Positions 1 through 9,691 of a DNA stretch of 64,000 nt are shown in pieces. The DNA comes from Teredinibacter turnerae T7901 (GTDB lineage Bacteria > Pseudomonadota > Gammaproteobacteria > Pseudomonadales > Cellvibrionaceae). The position numbers were made by a program, and so were the translations under genes. Location of the stretch: NCBI RefSeq assembly GCF_000023025.1, contig NC_012997.1, forward strand, positions 3,469,125 to 3,533,124. Reading direction: 5' to 3'. Each line of letters begins with the position of its first letter. Within the stretch, counting starts at the first letter, position 1. The notes beneath the pieces are model-generated. The model worked only from the letters and a program-made list of their open reading frames with translations, did not search any database and was not told the DNA's origin.

Positions 1-1235
1 CAGCAAAAATGGGTTTGCCAGTTTTCCAGGCTTGCAAAGTAGTCATCACGTAAAAAATTCAGGTAGACGCTTACGGCCATTCTTCCGGGTGTGGCGGAGT
101 CCAATACCAAAATGTTAATGCTGTCGTTTATGTGCAACTGCTCAGCAAAACCCTGTATTTTACGTTTGAGCGCCTGAGCCGGATAGAATGCGAAGTTTCT
201 GCCGTAATCCGGGATCTCGGAATCGGCCACGCTCACCTCCGGGCCATTGGGGCTCAGTTCATCACCCCACTCGGCTGGGTCAACAATTGGATTGGGTACA
301 GGTACGCCAGTGGTAGACCAGGCCAAAACAACCTGCTCGCCGTTGCGGCCTTTGGAGCCCTGCCGGTCAATCAGCCAACGCAACGCATTATGCGCTTTTT
401 GCGAGACTTCAAAACTCACGGTCGCTGCTTGCTGGGGATCGACGAATCGGCCACGATAGGTGAAGCCACTATTGTCGTTGGAGGAAATAAGTTTGGCTTT
501 ATCACTGCCGTAGCGAATTTTTGCGGGGTGGTTTTTTCCAGCCGGTTTATTCGCTCCCGTGATATAACAAAACTTAGATTCACCTGCATTGCTTAAATCG
601 AAGCGAATCCACGATTCTCGAATGGATTCGTCCTCCCATGTTTTGTTCTGTGGGTCTCCCGGCAATAGAACACTCCAACAAACGAGCGCATTGCCCTGAT
701 CGATAACGCCTTGTGTTTTGGTGAGCACCTTAAATATTGGCGGTACCGTATCTCTGCCAGTAGCGTCCTGATCCCAGGCCTCGAGGAATTTGTTATTTTC
801 GTCTACCCAGCAGACACCGTGTTTAATCAGGTCGGCAATTAAATTGTTGGCCGTGAGGTATCGATAGATTAGCTGAACCTTGGGGTGGGCATACTCCGAC
901 TCACACCAGGCGGCCAGCTGCTGACTATAAGCGGAAAAAAAGGGTTTTCTGCTCGTCGAATAGTGCTCGAAATCGGCAGCAACATATTGCAGTTTGTCTG
1001 CTAGCGCGTGCGGCGCTACTCCACTTGATCGGCTTGCCGAACTTTCTGTCGCGGGGAGAACAACGGAAAATTTTTCGAGAACCTCTGCGCTAATGAAATT
1101 GGCTTGATCGTCTATAGATACATGAATATGCACCTGTTGCGGCGTATGGCAGATAGGCATTACACGCTGCTCAATAGGCAAGTCCATGTCTACACAGTTT
1201 TCGTAGGTTTGGTAGAGTTGCGCCATCCAGCTCAT
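1..1235 (-). CDS. cas8c: Type I-C Cascade large subunit Cas8c (Csd1), 3' part cut by window edge
   Basis: Reading the minus strand from the ATG at 1235-1233 gives an uninterrupted frame of 411 codons that leaves the window at base 1. The start MSWMAQLYQTYENCV and the later stretches FCYITGANKP, HPAKIRYGSDKAKLISS and GFTYRGRF are the hallmarks of Csd1/Cas8c, the large subunit of the type I-C crRNA effector that recognises the PAM and helps load target DNA. Family members are usually about 550-650 residues, so roughly the last third lies outside. The ATG overlaps the cas5 stop codon (ATGA), so the two are translationally coupled. cas7, cas4, cas1, cas2 and the array would be expected further left. 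The identification is firm; whether the gene is intact cannot be seen. Confidence 0.93.
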   Translation of the reverse strand, partial: MSWMAQLYQTYENCVDMDLPIEQRVMPICHTPQQVHIHVSIDDQANFISAEVLEKFSVVLPATESSASRSSGVAPHALADKLQYVAADFEHYSTSRKPFFSAYSQQLAAWCESEYAHPKVQLIYRYLTANNLIADLIKHGVCWVDENNKFLEAWDQDATGRDTVPPIFKVLTKTQGVIDQGNALVCWSVLLPGDPQNKTWEDESIRESWIRFDLSNAGESKFCYITGANKPAGKNHPAKIRYGSDKAKLISSNDNSGFTYRGRFVDPQQAATVSFEVSQKAHNALRWLIDRQGSKGRNGEQVVLAWSTTGVPVPNPIVDPAEWGDELSPNGPEVSVADSEIPDYGRNFAFYPAQALKRKIQGFAEQLHINDSINILVLDSATPGRMAVSVYLNFLRDDYFASLENWQTHFC

Positions 1236-1942
1236 AGGAGAGCCTCCTCGGCAACAACGCCCTTCAAATTATTGCCCTCCGCAAATGCCTTCACTGACAT
1301 AGGCCGAACATATTCGCGGTGTTCACACACCTCCGGGCGAGGAAATTCGACTACGCCATGCCGCATTACCGGGCGCCAGAAACGCTTGTATAGCGCAGGC
1401 TCGCCGGATTCGTCCGGGTAATCGAAACCGTGGAACATCAGCCCAAAATCGAGCTGTTCCAGCTCATCAAAGCAACCTGGCCCAGCGCCGAACTCACAGG
1501 GTTCTACATAGGCCTGACAATCCCGTACTCCCAGAAAAATATCCTGCCGACCGCCCCGCTCCAGCATGCGTTTGGCTATCGAGAAGTGTTTGCCGTCTAT
1601 GCGGTCTTTTTCCAGCTCCGGTCGGTGAAGGTTCCATTCAAAGTGCGCCTCTACCTGATACTCGACATCCCGCAAATAGGTGTAAATACTGAGCGTATTG
1701 CCCCCGCCCCAATCGAGCGGCTTCATCGATTTGGCTTCCGTGCGGAACTGCTTCAGCACCCTCACCCTGTCAACATGCCAAATAAGCGTCGGCTTCCAGT
1801 AGATCGATTTAAGTACTCCTTTGATCGCTTCATAGGTTGGCAAGTGATAGCTCAGTTTTTCACCACCCAACTTGGTTACTGGATCTGTGAAAAGCGCATA
1901 ACGCCCCCACAGTCGAAACGAAATACTGTTATTTTTTTCCAT
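1232..1942 (-). CDS. cas5c: Type I-C CRISPR endoribonuclease Cas5c (Cas5d)
   Basis: A 236-residue protein with the RAMP fold typical of subtype I-C Cas5. In type I-C systems, which lack Cas6, this protein itself cuts the pre-crRNA at the base of the repeat hairpin and stays in the effector. The catalytic triad known from Bacillus halodurans Cas5d (Tyr46, Lys116, His117) has obvious counterparts here at Tyr48, Lys118 and His119 (in IYWKP and DGKHFSIAK), so the enzyme looks active. A strong ribosome-binding site, AGGAGG, precedes the ATG. It lies 40 bp after cas3 and overlaps cas8c by 4 bp, the standard I-C gene order. Confidence 0.95.
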   Translation of the reverse strand: MEKNNSISFRLWGRYALFTDPVTKLGGEKLSYHLPTYEAIKGVLKSIYWKPTLIWHVDRVRVLKQFRTEAKSMKPLDWGGGNTLSIYTYLRDVEYQVEAHFEWNLHRPELEKDRIDGKHFSIAKRMLERGGRQDIFLGVRDCQAYVEPCEFGAGPGCFDELEQLDFGLMFHGFDYPDESGEPALYKRFWRPVMRHGVVEFPRPEVCEHREYVRPMSVKAFAEGNNLKGVVAEEALL

Positions 1943-1982
1943 ATAATCCTCCTGAAAAAATAATTAGTCCGCTTTACCACCA

Positions 1983-4439
1983 CTAACAATCGAACAAGAA
2001 GGGAAGCGCCCCCCCTTCAACGCTCAGCCCGCTTTCGTTCAAATAGTACTCTTGTTTCAGATAGTAGATTTCCAAGCCATGCTGCGCCTCTAAGATGGCC
2101 TCCAGAGAACGCAATTCGTTGAATAGATTCTCATAGATATTAATCGAGAACTTTTGCGCTCGCGCCAGCAGTTCGCGCATTCGATCGCGCTCCGTATACC
2201 GATCTAAACCGCACAGCTCATTTATAATTTCCTGGCCTTCGCCATAGGGTGTGATAATTCCTACTGTCGGCGCGTCGATGGCTTTAAAGTGCTTTGCCGC
2301 ATCGGCGAACGACTGCTGTAGTTGAGGAAGGTGTTTAGCTGGAGGCTGCTTATAGGCCATATTTGCGTGATTGGTTGACAGCAAGCGCACAATATTTTCG
2401 GATTTATCCAGCGATTTTTCCTGGAGCTGATACGCCATATCGTCCTTACGATCACTGAAATAATAAAAAAAGTAACGCTCTATCGCCTCTGGCGATAATA
2501 GGTTTGAAAAGCCTTCGCCAAGCACTCGGCGAGTAGCCGCCTGACCGAGTTGAATATCGACCAGGGAACCCAGATTTTCGTCCTCCGGGCTAACAATATA
2601 AACGTGCCCCAAGGCCGCGTTTCCGGACTCGTCTTCCAGCTCACGGTTGCGATTACAGCGGCCCGCGGCCTGAGCAATGCTATCCAGACCTGCAAGAAAT
2701 CTGACAACACTGGCAAACGAAATATCGACACCGGCTTCAATTAGCTGGGTGGATATGCATAAGGTGGGGCGCTTTGCCTCCAACCGCATTCTGACTTCCT
2801 TAAAAATATCCTCACGGTGAGCCGCACAGAGGTTGGTACTTAAGTGATAAATATTATCCGCAGGCAGAAACTCACCGCAGCGCTCAAACAGCCGCTTAGC
2901 CCAGGCCTTGGTATTTACGATCACAAGGCAAGTTTTATTTTTTTTGTAAGTATCCAACACCAATTCAACAATTTCACTTTCCGTCCAACCCGGCTGTTTA
3001 CATAGGTCTTCTACCGACACCCTGTTTAGCGATGCAAACAGCGCGGTGGGGTCTTCAACCAGTTCTGCACCCGAGGAAAATTCAAGCTGCCCCAGCTCCG
3101 GCTTAGATAGCCGATCCAAGAGTGGTTGCGTAGCTGTACACATGACCGCAGTGGTGTTAGCTGATTGGGTCAGGAAGTTAATCGCATTGCAAAACAAATG
3201 CATACATCGCACCGGCAACGTCTGAATTTCATCAAAAATGAGCACGCTCCTCGCCAACTGGTGAATCCTGCGGGCTCCTCGCGTGCCGCCCCCAAATAGC
3301 GCCTCTAAAAACTGAACCATGGTTGTAAAGACAACCGGCGCATCCCAATTTTGAGAAAGCAGCTTCGACTCCCAGGTTTGTAGCTCCGGCTCCAGGTTTG
3401 AATGATGCTCAAGCACCCAACTGAACTCATCGCCAGCGTGCTCCAAGACCTCCCTGGCGACATGCGCATTTTGTTCAATGATCGAGGTGTATGGGATGAT
3501 ATAAATTACGCGATCCAGCTTATTTAACTTGGCATGTTGAAGCGCGAAGCGCAGGCTTGCCAGAGTTTTACCGCCGCCGGTAGGCACACTAAGTTTGAAC
3601 AAACCCGTGGGGCTAGCGGCTTTATTCAGGCAGTCTAGTGATATTTGTGCGCGCAAGCGGTTTATACTCTTGTTCGTATCCAGCGTGGATAGATAAGCTT
3701 CCAGACGTTCTATGGCGGTATCCCAGGAAAATTGTTTTTTTCGCTTAAGTCGCAGCGCCTTTGCCTTGGGGTTATCGAATTCGATACTGTTTATGCGGTC
3801 AGCATCCACCAGGCAGCTAAACAAAAAGCGTGTGCAGAACCCTAAGTAAAAAAACGCGATAGTTTGTTTAGCATCGGCCGGGTACATAGATTTGAGGACA
3901 ACAATAAATGACCTTAAAAATTCGTTGTTCACTTGGGACTGAATGCCTTCTCGAAATACTTCACCACAATTCTCAAGGCATTCTGTGTAGTGGGTGAGGT
4001 CATCAGCTTTCGCGAGCCGGATGTTAAAGCGGTTATCACCAGACTGGTCTAAAAAATTGATTAACCCGCCGTGATGAGACGCGATACATATTGCGAGAAT
4101 TTGCGCTACACAATGTACATTACCAACGGCAGGGTAGCGCTCTAGCAGTAGCTTCCATATAAATTGTGTACCTGCGGTGGAGTGGTCTATCTTGCCCTTC
4201 ATCGCTACCGGATCGACAAAATCCGCGTCATCGCGATCCAAATCAGCGTTTGCCGACTTGATATAGGCCTGAAAGCTATTGCTGTATTTGCCAAAATCGT
4301 GCAACAACCCCAGGAGCCTGCCGGCCTCCGCCAACCCCACTTTTTCCGCGAAGCTTGCGGCAAGTTCCCCCACTTCACTCAGGTGCGTTTGCAATAGTTG
4401 GCGTTCGCCAGTTGCCCTTATGTGTGCAATGTAATCCAT
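1983..4439 (-). CDS. cas3: CRISPR-associated nuclease-helicase Cas3 (HD + DEAD-type)
   Basis: An 818-residue single-chain Cas3, the enzyme that a target-bound Cascade recruits to nick, unwind and degrade DNA. The N-terminal HD nuclease shows His19, the His47-Asp48 pair in LLHDFGK, His86 in DHSTAG and the His122-His123 pair. The superfamily 2 helicase follows, with Walker A PTGGGKT (286-292), the DEAD-box variant DEIQ (403-406), motif III CTATQ, and the motif V/VI blocks TQLIEAGVDIS and QAAGRCNRN. All catalytic motifs look intact. The ATG follows AAGGAGG at good spacing. It is the first gene of the type I-C operon, 190 bp downstream of the WYL regulator gene, and its own promoter probably lies in that gap, although I could not pick a convincing one. 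Confidence 0.96.
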   Translation of the reverse strand: MDYIAHIRATGERQLLQTHLSEVGELAASFAEKVGLAEAGRLLGLLHDFGKYSNSFQAYIKSANADLDRDDADFVDPVAMKGKIDHSTAGTQFIWKLLLERYPAVGNVHCVAQILAICIASHHGGLINFLDQSGDNRFNIRLAKADDLTHYTECLENCGEVFREGIQSQVNNEFLRSFIVVLKSMYPADAKQTIAFFYLGFCTRFLFSCLVDADRINSIEFDNPKAKALRLKRKKQFSWDTAIERLEAYLSTLDTNKSINRLRAQISLDCLNKAASPTGLFKLSVPTGGGKTLASLRFALQHAKLNKLDRVIYIIPYTSIIEQNAHVAREVLEHAGDEFSWVLEHHSNLEPELQTWESKLLSQNWDAPVVFTTMVQFLEALFGGGTRGARRIHQLARSVLIFDEIQTLPVRCMHLFCNAINFLTQSANTTAVMCTATQPLLDRLSKPELGQLEFSSGAELVEDPTALFASLNRVSVEDLCKQPGWTESEIVELVLDTYKKNKTCLVIVNTKAWAKRLFERCGEFLPADNIYHLSTNLCAAHREDIFKEVRMRLEAKRPTLCISTQLIEAGVDISFASVVRFLAGLDSIAQAAGRCNRNRELEDESGNAALGHVYIVSPEDENLGSLVDIQLGQAATRRVLGEGFSNLLSPEAIERYFFYYFSDRKDDMAYQLQEKSLDKSENIVRLLSTNHANMAYKQPPAKHLPQLQQSFADAAKHFKAIDAPTVGIITPYGEGQEIINELCGLDRYTERDRMRELLARAQKFSINIYENLFNELRSLEAILEAQHGLEIYYLKQEYYLNESGLSVEGGALPFLFDC

Positions 4440-4629
4440 GGTAATCCCTCCTTTTATGGTTCGGTGACCCTGCCGGGTTGCCGGAACGTAATTTAGCCTG
4501 ATTCAACCACCCCCTGCCTGAGGCCTGCTATCTATCCTACCCACCCACCTATTCAAAACATGCACTGGACAAATACCCAGCGTGAATTTTGACCCTGCCT
4601 TACACAAAACCCCCCGCCAGTCACCTGCC

Positions 4630-5583
4630 CTAATAAAGCTGCAAGGCAGCGCGCAATTTTTCTTTTACCCGGGCGCGCAGGGTGGCTGGGGCGAGCACTT
4701 CTACGTTATTGCCGTATTTGAGTATTTCCATAATCAGCTCGGCGTCCTGGTTGTAAGGAATAGTGAGCAGGTAATTCTGGCCTTCCCATTCGCCCACTTG
4801 CTGCGGGTGCCATTGCTGGCTGGCGAGGTCGCGGGCGACTTCCGGGTAGAAGCGGAGTTTGGCCTGGTATTTGGCGGGGCCGGAGAAAATGCCGAAGCTG
4901 TCGGCAAAATGCGAGGCAAGTTCGCTGGCGGGCACCTCTTTCGCGGCAGCGGTTGCCGCGTCCGCGCGCTGAATGCGCGATAGCGCGAATGTGCGCAGGC
5001 CATTGCGCAGGTGGCACCAGGCGTCCAGATGCCAGTTTTCCCGGTAGTACACCAGGGTTTGCGGGCTTACTGTGCGGGTGGTTTTTTGGTTGCGGTAGTC
5101 TTGGTAGAGCAGTGTGAGCTGGCGCTTTTTGAGCAGGCTCTCTGCCACCGTGGCAAATATTTGGTAGTGGGTTTGGCGCTTGCTGATGGCAAAATATTTA
5201 ATGTGACGGGCAACAGCGGCGGGGTCGATGCCGCGGGCTTGAATCAGCTTGTGAATGCTGCGCTCCACCACCTGCAGCTCATCGCCGAGCATGCCCTCCC
5301 CAATATTCTCGATGAGGTGCAGCAGCGCAGTGAGCGACTGCAATTCAGCTGCGGTAAGCCACAGCCCCGGCAGTTCAAACGTGGTGTCGGGGTGGTAATA
5401 CCAGCCGCGCCTTTCGCTGTCGTATTCCAGCGGCGCCTGCCAGTAATCGCGCAGCTGGTGAATCAGCCGCTTGGCGCTGCCTTCGGTACATTCCAGCTTT
5501 TCGGCTAGAACTTTAAGAGGCACGGGGCGTTTACGGGTGGTGAAGACTCGGTGCAACAATTGAAAGCGGTCGAACTTATCCAT
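4630..5583 (-). CDS. WYL-domain transcriptional regulator (YafY/DeoR-type HTH)
   Basis: About 317 residues: an N-terminal winged helix (residues 3-60, FDRFQLLHRVF to the RLIHQLRD recognition helix), then a WYL domain around residues 145-225, including the VYYRENWHLDAWC stretch, and the C-terminal WCX extension ending VKEKLRAALQLY. WYL proteins are one-component regulators whose WYL domain is thought to bind nucleic acid or nucleotide ligands, and several control CRISPR-cas or other defence operons. This gene reads in the same direction as cas3 and lies directly upstream of it, so control of the cas operon is a reasonable inference, not a demonstrated fact. I chose the ATG at 5583; a GTG two codons upstream (5589) is equally possible. 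Confidence 0.85.
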   Translation of the reverse strand: MDKFDRFQLLHRVFTTRKRPVPLKVLAEKLECTEGSAKRLIHQLRDYWQAPLEYDSERRGWYYHPDTTFELPGLWLTAAELQSLTALLHLIENIGEGMLGDELQVVERSIHKLIQARGIDPAAVARHIKYFAISKRQTHYQIFATVAESLLKKRQLTLLYQDYRNQKTTRTVSPQTLVYYRENWHLDAWCHLRNGLRTFALSRIQRADAATAAAKEVPASELASHFADSFGIFSGPAKYQAKLRFYPEVARDLASQQWHPQQVGEWEGQNYLLTIPYNQDAELIMEILKYGNNVEVLAPATLRARVKEKLRAALQLY

Positions 5584-5657
5584 AAGCACGGTTCTTTTTT
5601 TGCAGCATTAGATCACACAAGCGCCATTCACGCACCTGTGGCTGGTGTGACCACGCC

Positions 5658-5686
5658 TTGGGATGGGGGGGCAATTCTGCTAGAAT
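5658..5686 (+). promoter_or_regulatory. Sigma-70-like promoter for the SulP gene
   Basis: TTGGGA (5658-5663), a 17-bp spacer and TAGAAT (5681-5686) make a good housekeeping promoter about 100 bp upstream of the SulP start codon. Transcription from here would run through a perfect 16-bp palindrome at 5737-5752. Confidence 0.55.
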
Positions 5687-5736
5687 GCCGCCCCTCTCGC
5701 GCCAGCTCCGGTGCAATCCCAGCCTTTTATTTGAGT

Positions 5737-5752
5737 GCACAGCGCGCTGTGC
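5737..5752. repeat. Perfect 16-bp palindrome in the SulP leader
   Basis: GCACAGCGCGCTGTGC equals its own reverse complement. It lies about 50 bp downstream of the predicted -10 and 33 bp before the start codon, so it could be an operator acting on elongating polymerase or a small hairpin in the mRNA leader. No known operator was recognised. Confidence 0.6.
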
Positions 5753-5785
5753 CCCAGTGTCAGCGTGACTGACGGTGTTGTTGTT

Positions 5786-7351
5786 ATGTTTAATTTGCTT
5801 ACGCGGTCTTCCACCAGCGTGCGTGCCGATCTCCTTTCCGGCACTACGGTCGCCCTTGCTTTGGTGCCAGAGGCGGTTGCCTTCGCCTTTGTGGCCGGCG
5901 TTGAACCCATGGTGGGGTTGTACGCGGCATTTATGATGGGTTTGATTACCTCGCTGATTGGCGGCCGCCCGGGGATGATTTCCGGCGCGACCGGTGCCAC
6001 GGCGGTGGTGATGGTTTCTCTGGTGGCCGAACACGGTGTGCAGTATTTATTTGCCGCGGTGGTGCTGTGTGGTTTCCTACAAATTACCGCGGGGTTGTTA
6101 CGTTTAGGTAAATACATTCGCATGGTGCCGCACCCGGTGATGCTGGGTTTTGTTAACGGCCTGGCGATTGTGATTTTTCTGGCGCAGTTAAACCAGTTTA
6201 AAGTGGCGGACGCCGCTGGCGATTTTCACTGGATGCAAGGTGAAATGCTGTATGTGATGGCAGGGCTGATTCTGCTGACCATGTTGATTATCCATTTTCT
6301 ACCCAAGCTGACCACGGCGGTGCCCTCTTCGCTGGTGGCCATTGTGGTGGTAACCCTGCTGGTGATTGGCCTCGATTTACCGGCGCGCTCGGTGATCGAT
6401 TTTGTAAAAGATATGCTCCCGGCAGACCAGGCCGCGAACGCAACGCTCGAAGGCGTGTTGCCGAGCTTTGCTATTCCTTCCGTGCCTTTTACCTGGGAAA
6501 CCTTAAAAATTATTTTCCCTTACTCGCTGATTCTTGCCGGCGTAGGTTTAATTGAATCGCTGCTAACGCTCACACTTATCGATGAAATTACCAATACCCG
6601 GGGCAAAGGCAACCGCGAGTGTGTCGGCCAGGGTGTGGCCAATAGCATTAACGGCGTATTCGGCGGCATGGGCGGCTGCGCGATGATCGGCCAGAGTATG
6701 ATCAATATTAATTCTGGCGGTCGCGGTCGTTTGTCGGGTATTACGGCTGCGGTGGTGTTGTTGCTGCTGATTTTGTTCGGTGCATCGCTGATTGAATTAA
6801 TTCCGCTGCCCGCGCTGGTGGGTGTGATGTTTATGGTGGTGCTCGGCACGTTTGAGTGGTCCAGCTTCCGTATTATTCGCAAAATTCCCGCGACGGATGC
6901 GTTTATTATTGTGCTGGTGTCCGGCGTTACCGTCGCGTTCGACCTGGCGATTGCGGTAATCGTGGGCGTGATTGTGTCCGCCCTGGTATTCGCCTGGAAA
7001 CACGCGCAATTAATTTATGTGGAAACCTATATAAACGAAGAAGGCAGCAAAGTGTACGAATTGCGCGGCCCTATTTTCTTCGGTTCGGTTGCCAACTTTA
7101 AAGAGTTGTTCGACCCGGAAAATGACCCCAGCGATGTAATTATTGAATTCCAGCGCTCTCGCGTTAGCGACCATTCCGGTATTGAAGCGCTGGATGCGCT
7201 GGCTGAACGCTATCAAAAACAAGGCAAGACCTTGCACCTGCGCCACCTCAGCCCCGAGTGCCGGGAACTGCTGAATAATGCGCGGGATTTATGCGAAGTA
7301 AGTATTCTCGACCCGCAATACCATGTCGCCACCGACAAGTTGGCGAACTGA
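5786..7351 (+). CDS. SulP-family inorganic anion transporter with C-terminal STAS domain
   Basis: About 521 residues from the ATG at 5786. SulP/SLC26 carriers move sulfate, bicarbonate or other anions across the inner membrane, often with H+ or Na+. The N-terminal [17 protein letters not shown] is the family signature in the first helix, followed by about 12-14 hydrophobic segments (e.g. [33 protein letters not shown]). The last ~120 residues form a STAS domain ([35 protein letters not shown]). An upstream in-frame GTG (5735) would add 17 residues that do not resemble the family, so I rejected it. It has its own promoter and appears monocistronic. The substrate cannot be read from sequence; bicarbonate or sulfate are the likeliest. 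Confidence 0.92.
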   Translation: MFNLLTRSSTSVRADLLSGTTVALALVPEAVAFAFVAGVEPMVGLYAAFMMGLITSLIGGRPGMISGATGATAVVMVSLVAEHGVQYLFAAVVLCGFLQITAGLLRLGKYIRMVPHPVMLGFVNGLAIVIFLAQLNQFKVADAAGDFHWMQGEMLYVMAGLILLTMLIIHFLPKLTTAVPSSLVAIVVVTLLVIGLDLPARSVIDFVKDMLPADQAANATLEGVLPSFAIPSVPFTWETLKIIFPYSLILAGVGLIESLLTLTLIDEITNTRGKGNRECVGQGVANSINGVFGGMGGCAMIGQSMININSGGRGRLSGITAAVVLLLLILFGASLIELIPLPALVGVMFMVVLGTFEWSSFRIIRKIPATDAFIIVLVSGVTVAFDLAIAVIVGVIVSALVFAWKHAQLIYVETYINEEGSKVYELRGPIFFGSVANFKELFDPENDPSDVIIEFQRSRVSDHSGIEALDALAERYQKQGKTLHLRHLSPECRELLNNARDLCEVSILDPQYHVATDKLAN

Positions 7352-7389
7352 TCGGGGAATACACTCACAAAAAAACAACAGCCTTATGT

Positions 7390-7440
7390 GGGCGGCCTGC
7401 AGCCGGTGAAGTACCGGCAGGTTCGCCCGCCCTTTATATT
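7390..7440 (+). terminator. Probable intrinsic terminator between SulP and the AAA ATPase
   Basis: A compound GC-rich hairpin: outer GGGCGG/CCGCCC-type arms (from 7390 and to 7432), inner CCTGC/GCAGG and CCGG/CCGG arms, then TTTATATT. It lies between convergent genes, 39 bp after the SulP stop. Confidence 0.55.
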
Positions 7441-7504
7441 CGGCTAGATTTATTCTTTTCCTCTCAATTAGCACCAGAGCCTGCTTTCAAACACGGCAGC
7501 GCCA

Positions 7505-8986
7505 CTAATTCGCTCTTACCGCTCGCTCCTCCGCCCAGGCTCGCAACGCCTGTATTTTTTCTGCCATAACCACGGAAAGCGGCTGCGTTTGGCGAATGGC
7601 ATCGCGCAGCAAGGTATCGTTTACCGGCGACTGGCGTGCAGCAGCGGTATAGGTTGCCGACACAATTGCCTGCTCTATTTCCGCACCCGTGTAACCTTCT
7701 GTCATGACTGCCAACATTGGCAGATTGAAGTCGGCAATATTGAGGCTGCGTTTGTGCAGATGAATATTAAATATGGATTCCCTTACAGACTCGTCTGGCA
7801 AATCCACAAAAAAGATTTCGTCGAAGCGGCCTTTACGCATTAATTCAGGCGGTAACTGGCTGATGTCGTTGCTGGTGGCCACCATAAACACCCGGCTTTT
7901 GCGTTCGGCCATCCAGGTTAACAGCGTGCCGAGCAGGCGTTTTGGGGTGCCGCTGTCGTCATTGCCTTGCGCCATGCCTTTTTCTATTTCGTCCAGCCAG
8001 AGCACGCAAGGGCTCATTAAATCTGCCAGTTTTAGGGCTTCGCGCAGGTTGCGCTCGGTTTCGCCAATAAACTTGTTAAATAACGCGGCCATATCCAGGC
8101 GCAACAAGGGCAGGCCCCACACCCCGGCAATGGCTTTGGCGGCGAGGCTTTTGCCACCGCCCTGCACCCCGAACAACAACACACCTTTAGGCGGGTCCAA
8201 CGGGTTGGTACTTGCGCTGCTGTGCATGGCGTGCGCGCGGTCGTCCAGCCAGGATTTAAGGCGGTTGAGCCCGGCGACCTCCTTCAGGTGAGCCGTGCTG
8301 TATTCAAAATGGAGTACGCCTTCCATATCCATCAGGTTGAATTTCGCGCGGGTAATCTCTGGCAGGTCGCTTTCAGTAATCGCGCCGTCATCGGCAATTG
8401 CCCCGTAGGCCAGGCGTTTTACATCCCGGTGGGTGAGGCCGCGCAGGTTGCTCACAAGTTTTTGCAAGGTTTGATTGTCGGTTTTAATGCGCGACTGGCC
8501 GTTTTCTTCGGCCCAGGTACGGGCCTGCTCGCGCACCAGTGCCAGAATTTCTTCGTCGTTGGGCAGGGAAATTTCGGTGGAAACCGCATAGCGGGCCAGC
8601 TCCGGCGGCAGCTTAAGTGCATGACTGACCAACACCACCCGTTGTGGGCACTGGGAATAATTGAGCGCAACGTCCTTCAGCATGCGCACCACCTTGGCTT
8701 CGTCGAGAAAGGGGTGAATGTCGCACAGGACAAAGGCGCCGCGTGCGCGATACTCTTTTATGTAGCGCAGCGCCACTAATGGGTCGCTGTATTGCTCCGG
8801 GTGTGCCAGCTCCAAGCCAAATCCCAGCGGGCCCAGCCCTTCACTCACACTCCAGCGCCATGCAGGGAGGCCCAGATCGGCAAATTCTGCCTTGAGCAGA
8901 TCGATAGTGCGCGCTTCGTCGTATGTTTCTATAACAACCAAAGCCGCATTGGTGTTGAGAATTAACCGTAAATCGTTATTATCCAT
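7505..8986 (-). CDS. Ycf46-like AAA+ ATPase
   Basis: A 493-residue protein. The N-terminal ~220 residues resemble the non-catalytic N-domain of Ycf46-type ATPases (HPFLDEAKVVRML, VLVSHALKLPPEL). The AAA+ module follows, with Walker A GVQGGGKS (273-280), Walker B VLWLDEIEKG (Asp332-Glu333), sensor 1 ATSND and an arginine-finger region PPELMRKGRFDEIFFVDLP. Ycf46 proteins are widespread in cyanobacteria, plastids and many bacteria; their exact substrate is unknown, though roles in stress and CO2/pH responses have been suggested. It is divergent from coq7 with only 63 bp between, and convergent with SulP. The catalytic motifs are intact, so it should hydrolyse ATP; nothing here reveals its client. 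Confidence 0.85.
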   Translation of the reverse strand: MDNNDLRLILNTNAALVVIETYDEARTIDLLKAEFADLGLPAWRWSVSEGLGPLGFGLELAHPEQYSDPLVALRYIKEYRARGAFVLCDIHPFLDEAKVVRMLKDVALNYSQCPQRVVLVSHALKLPPELARYAVSTEISLPNDEEILALVREQARTWAEENGQSRIKTDNQTLQKLVSNLRGLTHRDVKRLAYGAIADDGAITESDLPEITRAKFNLMDMEGVLHFEYSTAHLKEVAGLNRLKSWLDDRAHAMHSSASTNPLDPPKGVLLFGVQGGGKSLAAKAIAGVWGLPLLRLDMAALFNKFIGETERNLREALKLADLMSPCVLWLDEIEKGMAQGNDDSGTPKRLLGTLLTWMAERKSRVFMVATSNDISQLPPELMRKGRFDEIFFVDLPDESVRESIFNIHLHKRSLNIADFNLPMLAVMTEGYTGAEIEQAIVSATYTAAARQSPVNDTLLRDAIRQTQPLSVVMAEKIQALRAWAEERAVRAN

Positions 8987-9049
8987 AAGCCCCTCACAGT
9001 GTGCGGGCTCATTATATAAGGTGATTTCTTTCTGTCACGCAGGTGCCCT

Positions 9050-9691
9050 ATGAGCAGACAATACTCCCTGATCGATAACCTCATCGCCGGTGCAGACCGG
9101 GCGTTGCGAACCCTCACCCCCGGCACTCAGCCGGTGAACCGGGAGGCGCCGGAGCCTGCGGTGGCGGAGGACTCTCTCTCCGACAAGGAGCGCAAACACG
9201 CAGCGGGCCTGATGCGGGTAAACCATTCTGGCGAAGTGTGTGCACAGGCGCTTTACCAGGGCCAGGCACTAACGGCAAAACTGCCAGCAGTGCGGGCAGA
9301 AATGGAGGTGGCCGCCGATGAGGAGATTGACCACCTGTCCTGGTGCGAAACCCGGATTCGCGACCTGGGCAGTCGCCCCAGCCTGCTGAACCCACTGTGG
9401 TACGGGTTGTCGTTTGGGATTGGCGCAGCGGCTGGCAAAATCAGCGACAAAATCAGCCTAGGCTTTGTCGCCGCCACGGAACAACAGGTGTGCAAGCACC
9501 TGGAATCACACTTGAAGAAGTTACCCGAAGGAGATACACCCAGCCGGGCGATTGTCGCCCAAATGCTGGAAGATGAAGCCAAACACGCCCATACGGCACT
9601 GGATGCGGGTGGCTCGCGCTTTCCGGGGCCAATCAAGGCGGTGATGACTGGCGTCTCCAAGCTGATGACAGAAACCAGTTATCGCATCTAA
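9050..9691 (+). CDS. coq7: Demethoxyubiquinone hydroxylase (3-demethoxyubiquinol 3-hydroxylase)
   Basis: A 213-residue di-iron oxygenase that adds the last ring hydroxyl in ubiquinone biosynthesis. The iron ligands are all visible: Glu62 (SGEVCAQ), Glu92-x-x-His95 (EIDH), Glu144 (ATEQQV) and Glu176-x-x-His179 (EAKH). Length and motifs match the Coq7/CatA family used by many gammaproteobacteria instead of UbiF. It shares a short divergent promoter region with the AAA ATPase. In P. aeruginosa it is also near the OsmC-like gene and vfr, with speD between; speD is absent here. Confidence 0.96.
   Translation: MSRQYSLIDNLIAGADRALRTLTPGTQPVNREAPEPAVAEDSLSDKERKHAAGLMRVNHSGEVCAQALYQGQALTAKLPAVRAEMEVAADEEIDHLSWCETRIRDLGSRPSLLNPLWYGLSFGIGAAAGKISDKISLGFVAATEQQVCKHLESHLKKLPEGDTPSRAIVAQMLEDEAKHAHTALDAGGSRFPGPIKAVMTGVSKLMTETSYRI

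Noticed and set aside
1430-1963. 177-codon frame on the plus strand opposite cas5
   Set aside because: Antisense shadow of cas5; no domain, and it runs into the cas5 translation start region.
1-5583. CRISPR repeat array
   Set aside because: No regularly spaced repeats are present next to the cas genes in this window; in type I-C loci the array usually follows cas2, which is outside.
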